Shown piece by piece: positions 1-9,088 of a stretch of 64,000 nucleotides of DNA (its first letter is position 1; every line of letters starts with the position of its first letter). Made by a program: the position numbers and the translations under genes. This DNA is from Streptomyces guryensis. GTDB lineage: Bacteria > Actinomycetota > Actinomycetes > Streptomycetales > Streptomycetaceae. The notes beneath the pieces were generated by a model. The model saw only the letters and a program-made list of their open reading frames with translations. It had not been told where the DNA came from and did no database searches. The DNA lies in contig NZ_JAJSBI010000006.1 of NCBI RefSeq assembly GCF_021261325.1, positions 351,638 through 415,637 on the forward strand, in the 5' to 3' direction.

Positions 1-696
1 GATGTGGTGCTGGAGATCGGGCACCAGATGGGTGCCTCCGCGCTGGACGGAGACTTCCAGCAGCCGGCTGAAAGGCAGACACATCTCGTCCGGAGCCAGG
101 TCGCGGTGCGCCGCAACGCATGCATGCCGGAAGAGGGCACGCGAGGACTCCAGCCTGTCCGCAGCCGTCTCGGGGGCGATTCCGAGGAGGACGGCCTGCG
201 CCTCCACCTTTTCCGCGTCGACCTCGACATGCCACAGCAGGCAGCGAGCGGGCTCCGGCAGCCGCTGGAAGGCCTGGTGGACCAGTCGGCGGTTCTCCGG
301 GGTGGACGGGTGAGCGCCCGCCTGCCCGTAACGGAATTGAAGATCTGGGTGAAGCCAGGCGCCGCGCCTCGGGTCCTGAGCCCAGTCCGCGGCGACGCGG
401 TGCACGGTGGCCAGCAGTTCGGAGCGCCAGGCGGCCTTGGGCCCGGCCATCCGTTGTGTGTTGAGGAAGACCCGGGTGAATGCGGACGCAGTGAGGACGC
501 CTGCGGCGGCGCCCTGCGCCGTGCACAACTCGGCGTACTCGAACACCGGTCGCCAGTGGCGGGCCAGCAGTTCCTCGTAGGGCCATTGGGCCGGCTTCTT
601 CCCCGGAGCATTTCTCAACTGACCCGCCAGGCCCTCGTCCGAGTGGTCGATACGATGGAGGAATGGGGAGGTGTTCCCTATTGGCGCATCCCACAC
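1..696 (-). CDS. Partial sigma-70-like N-terminal domain protein (probably a RICIN-domain family)
   Basis: The open frame on the minus strand starts at GTG 696 behind AAGGAA and runs off the left edge after 232 codons, so the C-terminus is missing. Readable segments include PYEELLARHWRPVFEYA near the start, PEPARCLLWHVEVDAEKVEA in the middle and APDEMCLPFSRLLEVSVQRG near the edge. From memory this matches a Streptomyces family that starts with a degenerate sigma-70-like region and continues into a putative zinc-binding and ricin or CBM13 part. Only the first part is visible, so the ricin part is inference. It sits just upstream of the beta-glucanase gene in the same direction. The frame call is solid; the family call is moderate. 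Confidence 0.65.
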   Translation of the reverse strand, partial: MWDAPIGNTSPFLHRIDHSDEGLAGQLRNAPGKKPAQWPYEELLARHWRPVFEYAELCTAQGAAAGVLTASAFTRVFLNTQRMAGPKAAWRSELLATVHRVAADWAQDPRRGAWLHPDLQFRYGQAGAHPSTPENRRLVHQAFQRLPEPARCLLWHVEVDAEKVEAQAVLLGIAPETAADRLESSRALFRHACVAAHRDLAPDEMCLPFSRLLEVSVQRGGTHLVPDLQHHI

Positions 697-800
697 CGTG
701 GGTTCCTTTCACGTGGTGTCATGCGTGGTGGCCTGGCGAGAGTCGCTCCGCTCCGGCTGCCCCAGGACCTTTCCGAAGTCCCCTCGGTCCGTGGCGGTTT

Positions 801-839
801 CAGCCCCGGCCAGGGCCATGACCAGTCCTGGCCGGGCTG
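801..839 (-). terminator. Hairpin downstream of the GH16 gene
   Basis: CAGCCCCGGCCAGG and CCTGGCCGGGCTG form a stem of about 13 bp with one bulged C and a 12-nt loop. It begins 18 bases past the GH16 stop codon and lacks a T-tract, as is usual for Streptomyces terminators. Confidence 0.6.
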
Positions 840-856
840 CGATTCGTGTCTCGTGC

Positions 857-1864
857 TCAGCCCGCCGGGCTGCTGCTGGACGTGGTGCTCGTGGTGCTGC
901 CGTCCGAGCGGTAGACGGACACGTAGTCGACGAGCATGGACAGGCCGGACTTGGTGGTCGAGCTGGGGGTGGCGTGTCCGGCCACGGGGTCGGGGAAGGC
1001 TCCGCCCATGGCCACGTTCAGCAGCAGGTAGTGGCCGTGACCGGTCGCCGCGTCCCAAGTGGCCTCGTCGACCTGGGATTCGTTCACGGAGTGGTACTGC
1101 ACCCCGTCAACGTACCAGCGCAGTTCCTGCGGGGAGGCGCTGCGGTCCCACTCGAAGGCGTAGGTGTGGAAGTTGCCCGCGCAGGCCGAGTCAGGGCAGG
1201 AGCGGCTTTCACCCACGCCGAGGGTCTCGTTGCAGGGGCCTCCGGGATCCGTGCCGCAATGCAGGGTGCCGGACACCTTGTCGGCTCCGTTGGCGTTCTC
1301 CATGATGTCGAACTCCCCGATGCCCGGCCAGTTGGTGAAGTTCCCGCGGAAGGCGCCACCCAGAGTCCAGAACGCCGGCCAGTACCCGTCGGCCGCATCG
1401 CCTGTGACGTCGGGAACCTGGATCCGGCTCTCGATGCGCAGCTTGCCCCCGGCCGGTGGTTCGAAGTCGCTGCGCTGGGTCTCGATCCGGCCGGAGGTCC
1501 AGTTGCCCTCCGCGTCCTCGATCGGGGTGATCTTGAGGTTTCCGTTGCCGTCCTGCTGGAGGTTGGCGGTGTCTGAGGTGTATGTCTCAACCTCGCCGGT
1601 GCCCCAATGAGCCGCACCGCCCGGGTAGCTGGTGCCCGTGTCGATGATCCAATTGTCGCTCGACGGCAAGGTGCCGGCCGCACCGGAGAAACCGTCGCTC
1701 CAGATGAGGTGGAACCCGTCGGGGGCTGAGGGCTCGTCGGCGCTGGCAAAGCCGTACAGGCCGCCGCCGAGCAGGACCAGGCCGCTCAGTGCCCCGAGCG
1801 CAACCCTGAGCGGCTGGCGGGAGCGGCGGACGTGTCGACGATGGGTGAAGTGCTTGCGGTGCAT
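857..1864 (-). CDS. Secreted GH16 endo-beta-1,3-glucanase (laminarinase type)
   Basis: A 335-residue secreted glycoside hydrolase expected to cut beta-1,3-glucan (laminarin-like) chains outside the cell. The GH16 catalytic signature GEFDIMEN is intact, with nucleophile E184, D186 and acid/base E189. A twin-arginine-rich leader (RRHVRRSRQPLRVALGALSG) precedes the mature domain. A short Ser/Thr-rich tail follows, with no carbohydrate-binding module. I chose ATG 1864 because GGAGG lies 10 bases upstream. A GTG at 1966 in the same frame also has a strong AAGGAGGG site and would add 34 residues. A LacI-type box at 2005-2018 sits upstream, and the same box class precedes the importer at 10462, so it probably belongs to the beta-glucan regulon. 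Confidence 0.9.
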   Translation of the reverse strand: MHRKHFTHRRHVRRSRQPLRVALGALSGLVLLGGGLYGFASADEPSAPDGFHLIWSDGFSGAAGTLPSSDNWIIDTGTSYPGGAAHWGTGEVETYTSDTANLQQDGNGNLKITPIEDAEGNWTSGRIETQRSDFEPPAGGKLRIESRIQVPDVTGDAADGYWPAFWTLGGAFRGNFTNWPGIGEFDIMENANGADKVSGTLHCGTDPGGPCNETLGVGESRSCPDSACAGNFHTYAFEWDRSASPQELRWYVDGVQYHSVNESQVDEATWDAATGHGHYLLLNVAMGGAFPDPVAGHATPSSTTKSGLSMLVDYVSVYRSDGSTTSTTSSSSPAG

Positions 1865-2004
1865 CAAGAGATGACCTCCACGAGAGGAGAAACGGGAGGT
1901 GCGGCTCCGGGACCAGGAGACAACTGACTCCCACGAAAGGGTGCTCGCGTCGCTGTGGTGCGCCACTCTGACCCTCCTTGATTGAAGGCGTCAATAGTTA
2001 ATCC

Positions 2005-2018
2005 TGAGAGCGCTCCCA
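2005..2018. promoter_or_regulatory. LacI-type operator (TGAGAGCGCTCCCA)
   Basis: TGAGAGCGCTCCCA is a near-perfect palindrome resembling the CebR box TGGGAGCGCTCCCA known from Streptomyces. It lies between the divergent GH16 gene and the Tat-exported protein gene, and is a hybrid of the two box types found in this window. Confidence 0.75.
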
Positions 2019-2207
2019 AAAACACAAAATGTTCAATTCGTGAAGACAAGTGGAGCAACTCTCACCATTGACCCCGCTCCACCACCCTGACTCCAGAGGC
2101 AATCTCGAAGCCAGCAACCCGGAGTGCCGGTGGAATGTCGGCCGGTCAACGCAGACCCGAGCGAACCTTGACCTGCCCTGCACGGGACAGCACAATGTGG
2201 CCACTCT

Positions 2208-2221
2208 TGAGAGCGTTCTCA
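2208..2221. promoter_or_regulatory. LacI-type operator (TGAGAGCGTTCTCA)
   Basis: TGAGAGCGTTCTCA differs by one base from the perfect palindrome TGAGAGCGCTCTCA at 10462. It lies 32 bp before the start of the plus-strand gene at 2254, where a bound repressor could block transcription. Confidence 0.7.
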
Positions 2222-2253
2222 GGTTGCACCGTATACAGGACGAGGAGGCCCGC

Positions 2254-3684
2254 ATGGCTGACGTGCAAGGCCACGACGAGGACCGCACAACTGCGAACCG
2301 CCGTGTTTCGAACATCACCCGTCGGACACTCATCGGGACCAGCACCGCCGTCGCGGCGCTGTCCGTCCTGGGCTCCGGCGCGGCACGTGCGGCCACCGCC
2401 ACCCCGGAAGCCACAACACGCGGAGGCGCCCGGGAGCGCGGCTACGCCTTCCTCGACGCGGCCATGGACGGCTACCCGGACTCGGGCAAGACACGTCTGG
2501 CGCAGAGCTACACCGACCAGGCGGGTCTGTTCAGCACGGCGTTCACCTGCGACAACGCGCTCACGATCCTCGCCTACCTGGCCCGCCCCGGCGCCGTCTC
2601 GCGCACCAGAGCCGTGGCCCTGGGTGACGCGCTGCTGTACGCGCAGGCCCACGACCCCCAGTACGACGACGGCAGGCTCCGTCAGGCGTACAACGCGGGT
2701 CCGTACGTCTTCTACGACGGCTCCTCCCAGCCTGACGGCTTCGTCCACGCGGACGGCACCGTGAACGTCGGCACCCAGTTCGGGTTCACCGGTACGGCCG
2801 TCGGGGACATGGCGTGGGCGGGCATCGCTCTGGCCGCACTCGCCGAACGCACACATCAGCACCGGTTCCTGGCGGGTGCCGTGCGGATCGGCACCTGGGT
2901 GGAGACCAACGCTCGCACCGGCCAGCCGCTCGGCGGCTACACCTTCGGCGTCGACGGCGGCAACAACAAGCTCCCCTACTCAGGCACCGAGCACAACATC
3001 GACCTGGTCTGCCTCTTCGGGCGGCTCGCCCGCCTGACCGGCAACAGCGTCTGGCTCAAGCGGCGGGCCCGCGCCGCCGAGTTCGTCGGCAGGATGTGGG
3101 AACGCTCCGGCGGGTTCTTCTACACCGGCACCAACGACGGCACCACCATCAACACCTCCCCGATCCCGGAGGACACCCAGACCTGGAGCTATCTGGCACT
3201 TCGCGACCGCTACCACGGCCGGTCCCTGGACTGGGCGGCGTCCCATCTGAAGGTGCTGGACACCACCGGCCGGCCCAACAGCACGGTCCCCGCCGGGCAG
3301 TCGTACGAAGGCGTCACCTTCAGCTCGGCGTCCCTCACGGCGAACGAGGACGCCCCCATCGCTCAGTTCCAGCCCAAGCCCGACCAGAACGGCGTCTGGT
3401 TCGAGGGCACCGCCCACCTGGCCCTGGCCCTGAGGGAACGCCAAGCGCCCGGCGACACGCAGCTCGCCGCCCGCCTCATCACCTCCATCGAGCAGGCGCA
3501 GGACCGGCTCGGCCAAGGCCAGACCGTGGGCGGCAAGGCGGTTGCGGAACAGTCGGGCGTGGTGTCGGCCAGCAGCCCCCTCGACACTGGTTTCGGCTTC
3601 GGCTACTACCCCTACAAGCACATCGGTGCCACAGCCTGGTACCTGCTCGCCGCGGCCCGCACCAACCCGCTCCGCGGGATCTGA
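2254..3684 (+). CDS. Tat-exported protein of unknown function, possible (alpha/alpha) barrel glycosidase
   Basis: A 476-residue protein. ATG 2254 is chosen because GAGGAGG lies 5 bases upstream; the open frame continues further 5' without a ribosome site. The leader has a twin-arginine motif (RRTLIGTSTAVAALSVLG) and an AxA cleavage site. The mature part is rich in Trp, Tyr and Gly helices (for example TWSYLALRDRYHG and WFEGTAHLALAL), which recalls six-hairpin (alpha/alpha) carbohydrate enzymes. I do not recognise a named family or certain catalytic residues. It is divergent from GH16, and both promoters carry LacI-type boxes, so a role in beta-glucan use is likely by context only. Confidence 0.75.
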   Translation: MADVQGHDEDRTTANRRVSNITRRTLIGTSTAVAALSVLGSGAARAATATPEATTRGGARERGYAFLDAAMDGYPDSGKTRLAQSYTDQAGLFSTAFTCDNALTILAYLARPGAVSRTRAVALGDALLYAQAHDPQYDDGRLRQAYNAGPYVFYDGSSQPDGFVHADGTVNVGTQFGFTGTAVGDMAWAGIALAALAERTHQHRFLAGAVRIGTWVETNARTGQPLGGYTFGVDGGNNKLPYSGTEHNIDLVCLFGRLARLTGNSVWLKRRARAAEFVGRMWERSGGFFYTGTNDGTTINTSPIPEDTQTWSYLALRDRYHGRSLDWAASHLKVLDTTGRPNSTVPAGQSYEGVTFSSASLTANEDAPIAQFQPKPDQNGVWFEGTAHLALALRERQAPGDTQLAARLITSIEQAQDRLGQGQTVGGKAVAEQSGVVSASSPLDTGFGFGYYPYKHIGATAWYLLAAARTNPLRGI

Positions 3685-4194
3685 ACCACTGCCGGAACCC
3701 GGTGTTGGCTCGGAAGCGTGCCGTCACCCTCCCAGTGTTTCTCAGACCACTCCCCCAACCATGCACATGTGCACATGCCAAGAAACGGTTCTCCATGTCC
3801 ATAGCGAGACGTGTCACCGTGCGCCGCCTGCTGGGGACGGGCGCCGTGTCGCTCGCCCTCAGCGCCGCCTCCCTCGCCTCGTACGTCGCCCACGGTCCGT
3901 CCTTCGGCACCTCCGGCAAGGCTCCAGCGCACGGGCATCAAGTCCGCGCCGGGCGCGACCTGAACCGGCACCGCAAGGCGGGTCGTCCGCAGGAAGCCCT
4001 CAACCGTGCACACGGGTATGGGCGGGCGTGTCCGTGCCCTCCTGGAAGGAAGTGACGTCTATCGCGCGCTGCTGTTACGGGTGCTGACAACCCGCAGTCC
4101 GACCCCCACGGCACGAACCCGGGAAACCATGAAACGAGCCGAAATCCTCACCGGACATGTCCGCTTGGAACAGCAGCGAGGTTGAGCATCAAGG
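3685..4194. other. Intergenic stretch with a possible truncated secreted-protein remnant
   Basis: This 510-bp gap lies between the convergent Tat protein gene and the LacI gene. The only coding-like segment is a signal-peptide ORF at 3795-4055. I see no strong terminator hairpin. Confidence 0.5.
3795..4055 (+). pseudogene. Remnant of a secreted protein (signal peptide only)
   Basis: An 86-codon ORF from ATG 3795. It begins with a convincing leader (MSIARRVTVRRLLGTGAVSL, then ALSAASLASYVAHG) but continues into a short basic, low-complexity tail ending in PCPPGRK, with no recognisable domain. A good signal peptide with nothing behind it suggests the 5' stump of a lost exported enzyme. It could instead be a small secreted peptide. 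No good ribosome site is visible. Confidence 0.35.
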
Positions 4195-5244
4195 TCAGGC
4201 GGTGGCTCGCCGGATCAGGCGGGTCGGGGTGACCACGGAGGACGACGGACGGCCTGCGTTCTCCCCCTTCGTCCGCCTCTCCAGGTCGCGCAGCAGCAGT
4301 CGGACCATCAGCCGGCCCATCTCCTCGATCTCCTGACGGACCGTCGTCAGCGGCGGGTCGGTCAGCTCGGCCACCGAGGCGATGTCGTCGAAGCCGACGA
4401 CCGCGACGTCCTCCGGCACCCGGCGCCCGGCTTCGCGCAGGACACGCAGTGCGCCGCCGGCCATGACATCCGAGGCGACGAAGACGGCGTCCACCTCGGG
4501 AACCCTCTCCAACAGCTCCGCCATGGCGCGTGCACCGCCGGCCTCGGTGTAGTCCCCCTCGACGACAAGCCGGGGATCGGCGTCCATCAGGATGTCGTGG
4601 TAGCCGTCGAGCCGGTCCACGGAGGCCGTCTGGTCGAGGGGCCCGGTGATCGTCGCGATGTGCCGGCGTCCCAGTGACAGCAGATGGCGGACGGCCTCGC
4701 GAGCACCGCCGCGGTTGTCCGAGTCGACATAGAGGAGACTGCGGTCGCCCTCCGACCCCGGCCAGCCGGGACGGCCGCCGAAGACAGTGGGCAGTCCCAC
4801 CCGGCGGGTGATGGCGGGCAGCGGGTCCTCGGCGTGCAGGGAGAACAGCAGGGCGGCGTCCACATGCGCCCCGGCGAGGTACCGGCCGATACGGTCGTAG
4901 TCGGCCGCGCCCTCCACCAGCAGCAGGACGAGCTGGGTGTCGTGGGCGGTCAGCTCCCGGCTGATGCCGAGCAGCTGCTGCGCGAAGAAGGGATTGGCGA
5001 AGACCTTGGTCTCCGGCTCCGCGACGATGACCGCGACCGCCCCCGTGCGCCGCGTGACCAGGGACCGGGCCGCCTGATTCGGCACGTACCCCAGCTCATC
5101 CACGGCCCGGCGGACCTTCTCCACCAGGGCTTCGCGCACCCCGCTGCCCCCATTGACGACACGCGAGACGGTGGCCCGGGACACGCCCGCCCGTTCGGCG
5201 ACAGCCTCCAAGGTGGGACGGTGCGCGGAGATCTGATCGGACAA
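4195..5244 (-). CDS. LacI-family transcriptional repressor (CebR/BglR-like)
   Basis: A 349-residue regulator with an N-terminal LacI helix-turn-helix (PTLEAVAERAGVSRATVSRV) and hinge, followed by a periplasmic-binding-protein-like sugar domain with the family-typical VVGFDDIA near residue 290. I chose TTG 5244 behind GAGAGGAGCG; TTG 5268 would add 8 residues. A perfect GAGAGCGCTCTC palindrome lies 66 bp upstream, which suggests autoregulation. The gene follows the GH1 gene and importer on the same strand. By analogy with CebR it probably represses these and the GH16 promoter until a beta-glucoside ligand binds. The identity of the inducer is inference. Confidence 0.9.
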   Translation of the reverse strand: MSDQISAHRPTLEAVAERAGVSRATVSRVVNGGSGVREALVEKVRRAVDELGYVPNQAARSLVTRRTGAVAVIVAEPETKVFANPFFAQQLLGISRELTAHDTQLVLLLVEGAADYDRIGRYLAGAHVDAALLFSLHAEDPLPAITRRVGLPTVFGGRPGWPGSEGDRSLLYVDSDNRGGAREAVRHLLSLGRRHIATITGPLDQTASVDRLDGYHDILMDADPRLVVEGDYTEAGGARAMAELLERVPEVDAVFVASDVMAGGALRVLREAGRRVPEDVAVVGFDDIASVAELTDPPLTTVRQEIEEMGRLMVRLLLRDLERRTKGENAGRPSSSVVTPTRLIRRATA

Positions 5245-5309
5245 GGAACGCTCCTCTCGGGACAGCAACAGCGTAGCTGCCCGTGCAGGAACCCGAGCAC
5301 CACCTGCCA

Positions 5310-5321
5310 GAGAGCGCTCTC
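5310..5321. promoter_or_regulatory. LacI-type operator, perfect palindrome GAGAGCGCTCTC
   Basis: A perfect 12-bp palindrome in the gap between the GH1 stop and the LacI gene start, well placed for autorepression of the regulator. Confidence 0.8.
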
Positions 5322-5400
5322 CTCATCCTAATGGGACCACCCCGAGTCGGCCCGTTCAGGTGAGCGTGAAGCGGTGGACGTTACGGGGGCACCGAGCCGC

Positions 5401-6804
5401 TCAGGCATACGGCAGCCCGCCGTGCTCCACGACGTCCGCGTACCAGCGGGCACTGTCCTTGAGTGTGCGGCGCTGGGTGGCGAAGTCGACGTGCACCATG
5501 CCGAAGCGCTTGCTGTAGCCGTACGCCCACTCGAAGTTGTCCAGCAGGGACCACAGGAAGTAGCCGCGGACGTCCGCGCCGGCCGCCATCGCCTGGTGCA
5601 CCGCCTTGAGGTGCGAGCGCAGATAGGCGATCCGGTCCGGGTCGTGGACCTGTCCCTCGGGGTCGGCGTAGTCGTCGTAGGCGGCGCCGTTCTCTGTGAT
5701 GATCAGCGGGGTGTCCGGCAGCTCGTCGCGTAGCCGGGTGAGCAGCTCGTAGAGGCCGTCGGCGTCCACCGGCCAGTCCATGGCGGTGCGCGGGCCCGGT
5801 GCGGGCACGAAGCGTGCATGTGCCGGTGCGGCGGGCCAGGGCGAGGGTGCGGGGTGGGAACCGGCGGCGACCACGGTCGGGGTGTAGTAGTTGATGCCGA
5901 GGCTGTCGATGGGGCGGGAGATGGCGGCCAGATCGCCGTCCTGGACGAAGGACCAGTCAGTGAACATCGCAGTGTCGGCGCGCAGGTCCTGCGCGTAGTG
6001 GCCGTGGAAGACCGGGTCCAGGAAGATCCGGTTGGCGAGTGCGTCGATCCGGCGCGCCGCGTCCGCGTCGGCCGGGCTGTCGGTCAGTGGGCGGATGGCC
6101 GCGAGGTTCAGCGTCAGCGACACCTCGGCCGAAGGGTGCACCAGCTCGCGCAGCACGCCGACGCCCAGGCCATGGGCCAGGTTGAGGTGGTGTGCCGCCC
6201 GCAGCGCGGCGCCGGGCTCGGTGCGGCCCGGTGCGTGGACTCCTTCCGCGTAGCCGAGGAACGCCGCGCACCATGGCTCGTTCAGCGTCGTCCAGGTCTG
6301 TACACGGTCGCCGAGCGCTTCCGCCACCAGCGCGGTGTAGTCCGCGAACCGCTGGGCCGTGTCGCGTTCGGGCCAGCCGCCGGCGTCCTCGAGTTCCTGC
6401 GGAAGGTCCCAGTGGTAGAGGGTCACCACGGGGCGAATGTCGTGGGCGAGGAGTTCGTCGACCAGGGCGCGGTAGAAGTCGAGCCCCTTCTGGAGGGCCG
6501 GGCCGCGTCCCGTCGGCTGCACACGTGGCCAGGACACGGAGAATCGGTAGTCGGTCAGGCCCAGCTCGGCCATGAGCGCGACGTCCTCGCGCATGCGGTG
6601 GTAGTGGTCGGCGGCGATGTCTCCGGTGTCGCCGTTGTGGACCTTCCCCGGTGCTCTGCTGAAGGTGTCCCAGATCGACACCGTGCGGCCGTCCTCGTTC
6701 GCGGCCCCTTCGATCTGGTAGGCGGCGGTGGCCGCGCCCCAGCGGAACGTCGGCGGGAAGGTCAGCGCGGAGTCGGTAGCCGGGTGGGGGACGAGGGTCG
6801 TCAT
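5401..6804 (-). CDS. GH1 beta-glucosidase
   Basis: A 467-residue family 1 glycoside hydrolase. It would hydrolyse imported beta-linked di- or oligosaccharides (cellobiose, laminaribiose) to glucose in the cytoplasm. Both GH1 signatures are present: TLNEP with acid/base E176 and ITENG with nucleophile E371, plus the N-terminal [15 protein letters not shown]. There is no signal peptide. ATG 6804 is chosen because it gives the usual GH1 N-terminus; upstream in-frame starts add only unconserved residues. It lies downstream of the importer permeases on the same strand and before the LacI gene, matching the bglC position of ceb loci. Confidence 0.93.
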   Translation of the reverse strand: MTTLVPHPATDSALTFPPTFRWGAATAAYQIEGAANEDGRTVSIWDTFSRAPGKVHNGDTGDIAADHYHRMREDVALMAELGLTDYRFSVSWPRVQPTGRGPALQKGLDFYRALVDELLAHDIRPVVTLYHWDLPQELEDAGGWPERDTAQRFADYTALVAEALGDRVQTWTTLNEPWCAAFLGYAEGVHAPGRTEPGAALRAAHHLNLAHGLGVGVLRELVHPSAEVSLTLNLAAIRPLTDSPADADAARRIDALANRIFLDPVFHGHYAQDLRADTAMFTDWSFVQDGDLAAISRPIDSLGINYYTPTVVAAGSHPAPSPWPAAPAHARFVPAPGPRTAMDWPVDADGLYELLTRLRDELPDTPLIITENGAAYDDYADPEGQVHDPDRIAYLRSHLKAVHQAMAAGADVRGYFLWSLLDNFEWAYGYSKRFGMVHVDFATQRRTLKDSARWYADVVEHGGLPYA

Positions 6805-7075
6805 CGGGTCTCCGTCGGGGTCATAGAGGATGCCTGTCATGCACCGTGCGGCGAGGTGTGTGGCCGTCGTGATTCCGCACCCGTCGCCGTGTGACGTGTG
6901 CTGATGCCGGTGGCGTAAGCAGGTGGATCGGCCCCCGCCCAACGGCTGTGTGGTCCGAGCGCGGCGGGGCGGGGCGGGATGGAGCGCGCAGGGACAGGGC
7001 TCGAAGAGCGGGGGCCGGCTTCAGGGGGTGCTGCGCGCCCGGGATGTCGGCGCAGTAGGGGGCGTGGGGATCGCG

Positions 7076-7981
7076 CTATCCCTTGACGGCGCCTTGCATG
7101 ATGCCGCCCACGATCTGCCGGCCCAGGAGGCCGAAGACGAGCAGCACCGGCAGCGTGCCGAGCAGGGTGCCGGCCATGATGACGGACTGGTCGTGGACGT
7201 ATCCCCCGCCGAGCTGCCGCAGGGCGACCTGCACGGTCGGCTCCTGCGAGGTGAGGGCGATGACCGGCCAGAAGAAGTCGTTCCACGAGGCCATGAAGGT
7301 GAGCATGCCCAGTACGGCCATGCCGGGCCGCGCGACGGGGATGACGATGCTCCAGAAGATCCGCGCCGTGGACGCGCCGTCGACGCGGCCGGCCTCGATC
7401 AGCTCGTCGGGCAACGCCTGCACGAGGTACTGGCGCATGAAGAACACGCCGAACGCCGACACGAGCCCGGGAAGGATGACGGCCTGGAGCTGGTCGATCC
7501 AGTGCAGTTTGGCGATGAGCATGAACAGCGGGATCACCCCCAGCTGCGGCGGGATCATCATGGTGCCGATGGTGAGCGCGAGCAGCGCGCTGCGCCCTTT
7601 GAACTTCAGTTTGGCGAAGGCGAAGCCGGCGAGCGTCGAGCACAGCACGGTGCCCACCGTCACCGACCCCGAGACGATCAGCGAGTTGAGCAGGGCCTTG
7701 CCGATGTCGGCCTGGTCCAGTACCTGCCGGAAGTTGTGGATCAGGTTGCCGCCGGGCAGGAGCGCCGGCGGGGTGCTCGCCAGTTCCGCGTTGGAGCGGG
7801 TGGCCGCCACGATCGTCCAGTAGAAGGGGAACGCTGAGACGAGCGCGGCGACGATGAGGATCGCGTACGCCAGGCGACCGCCGTGCTGATGGCCCGCCGC
7901 CCGCCCCCCGCGCGGGCGGCGGGCCGGACGGGCTTCAGAGGATGCCTGCTCGGTGTGACGCGGCGTGGCCAGTGTGGTCAT
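7076..7981 (-). CDS. Sugar ABC transporter permease (CebG-like, MalG type)
   Basis: A 301-residue inner-membrane permease with about six membrane segments. The ATPase-contacting EAA loop reads DELIEAGRVDGAS. The start ATG 7981 overlaps the stop of the preceding permease gene by 4 bases (ATGA), so translation is coupled. It forms the transmembrane pore with the gene at 7978-8928. No ATPase gene is present here; importers of this class usually share the MsiK ATPase encoded elsewhere. Substrate is inferred as a cello- or laminari-oligosaccharide from the linked GH1 and GH16 genes. Confidence 0.92.
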   Translation of the reverse strand: MTTLATPRHTEQASSEARPARRPRGGRAAGHQHGGRLAYAILIVAALVSAFPFYWTIVAATRSNAELASTPPALLPGGNLIHNFRQVLDQADIGKALLNSLIVSGSVTVGTVLCSTLAGFAFAKLKFKGRSALLALTIGTMMIPPQLGVIPLFMLIAKLHWIDQLQAVILPGLVSAFGVFFMRQYLVQALPDELIEAGRVDGASTARIFWSIVIPVARPGMAVLGMLTFMASWNDFFWPVIALTSQEPTVQVALRQLGGGYVHDQSVIMAGTLLGTLPVLLVFGLLGRQIVGGIMQGAVKG

Positions 7982-8928
7982 CGCTGGGCCTCCTTGCGGG
8001 TGCGGCGACGCGCGATCGCGGTGTTGACCAGCACCAGCAGGACGATGAGGACGAACATCACCCACGCGGTGGCGGCGGCCCGCCCTAGGTGGAAGAAGCC
8101 CCAGCCCTCTTGGTACATGTACAAACCGAGGGTCTGGTACTGGTGCGAGATGCCGCCGGACATGTTGCCCTCGAACAGCAGGGGCTCACCGAACAGCTGG
8201 GTGGCTCCGATCGTGGACACCACGACGGTGAACAGGATGGTCGGCCGCAGTCCGGGCAGGGTGACGTGCAGGAACTGCCGCCAGCGGGAGGCGCCGTCCA
8301 GCTCAGCGGCCTCGTACAGGTCGGCGGGGATGGACTGCATGCCGGCGAGGTAGATCAGCGCGTTGTATCCGGTCCAGCGCCAGATGACGATGCTGGAGAC
8401 GGCGATCTGCGAGGCGAGCGTGCCGGACTGCCAGTCCACCGGCTGGACGCCGGCCAGGCCGAGCAGGTAGTTGATCAGCCCGAAGTCGCGGCCGAAGAGC
8501 TGGGCGAAGACCAGGGTGGCGGCGGCCACCGACGTGGCGTACGGCAGCAGCATGGTGACCCGGAAGAGAGTGCGGCCGCGCAGCTTGTAGTTGAGCAGGT
8601 GGGCCAGTCCCAGCGCCATCAGCAGCTGCGGGACGGTGGAGATCACACCGATGGTGAAGGTGTTGCGCAGCGCGGTCCAGAAGTACTCGTCGCCGAAGAG
8701 CGCGGTGTAGTTGCCCAGGCCCCGCCACTGCATCTCGCCCGGGGCCTGGAGCTCGACGCGGTAGAGGGAGACGTACGCGGTGTAGAGCAGGGGGAACAGC
8801 CCGAAGGCGGCGAACAGCGCGAAGAACGGGGTGACGTAGGCGTAGGGCGACAGCTTGGCCAGGCACCGCCGCAGGGGGGCCGGCGGCCGCGCAGCCCGCG
8901 CCGGGGCGGTGGCGGTCAGGGTCATCAT
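7978..8928 (-). CDS. Sugar ABC transporter permease (CebF-like, MalF type)
   Basis: A 316-residue permease with six predicted membrane helices and the EAA motif YEAAELDGASRWRQF. Two consecutive ATG codons (8928 and 8925) are possible starts; the upstream GAAAG is a weak site. Its stop overlaps the start of the second permease. It follows the binding-protein gene at 9089-10393 after about 160 bp in the same direction. Confidence 0.92.
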   Translation of the reverse strand: MMTLTATAPARAARPPAPLRRCLAKLSPYAYVTPFFALFAAFGLFPLLYTAYVSLYRVELQAPGEMQWRGLGNYTALFGDEYFWTALRNTFTIGVISTVPQLLMALGLAHLLNYKLRGRTLFRVTMLLPYATSVAAATLVFAQLFGRDFGLINYLLGLAGVQPVDWQSGTLASQIAVSSIVIWRWTGYNALIYLAGMQSIPADLYEAAELDGASRWRQFLHVTLPGLRPTILFTVVVSTIGATQLFGEPLLFEGNMSGGISHQYQTLGLYMYQEGWGFFHLGRAAATAWVMFVLIVLLVLVNTAIARRRTRKEAQR

Positions 8929-9088
8929 GAGACTTTCGGTCGGGAGCGAGATCGGGAAAACGTGGGCGGACCCCTCAGGGGACGGGCGCGAAGGACCGTT
9001 GGGGGACGGCCTTCGCGCCCGGGAGACAGTCGGCCGACCGGGTGCGAAGGACTGGCCGGGGCGGGCGCCCTTCACACCCGAGGAGGCG

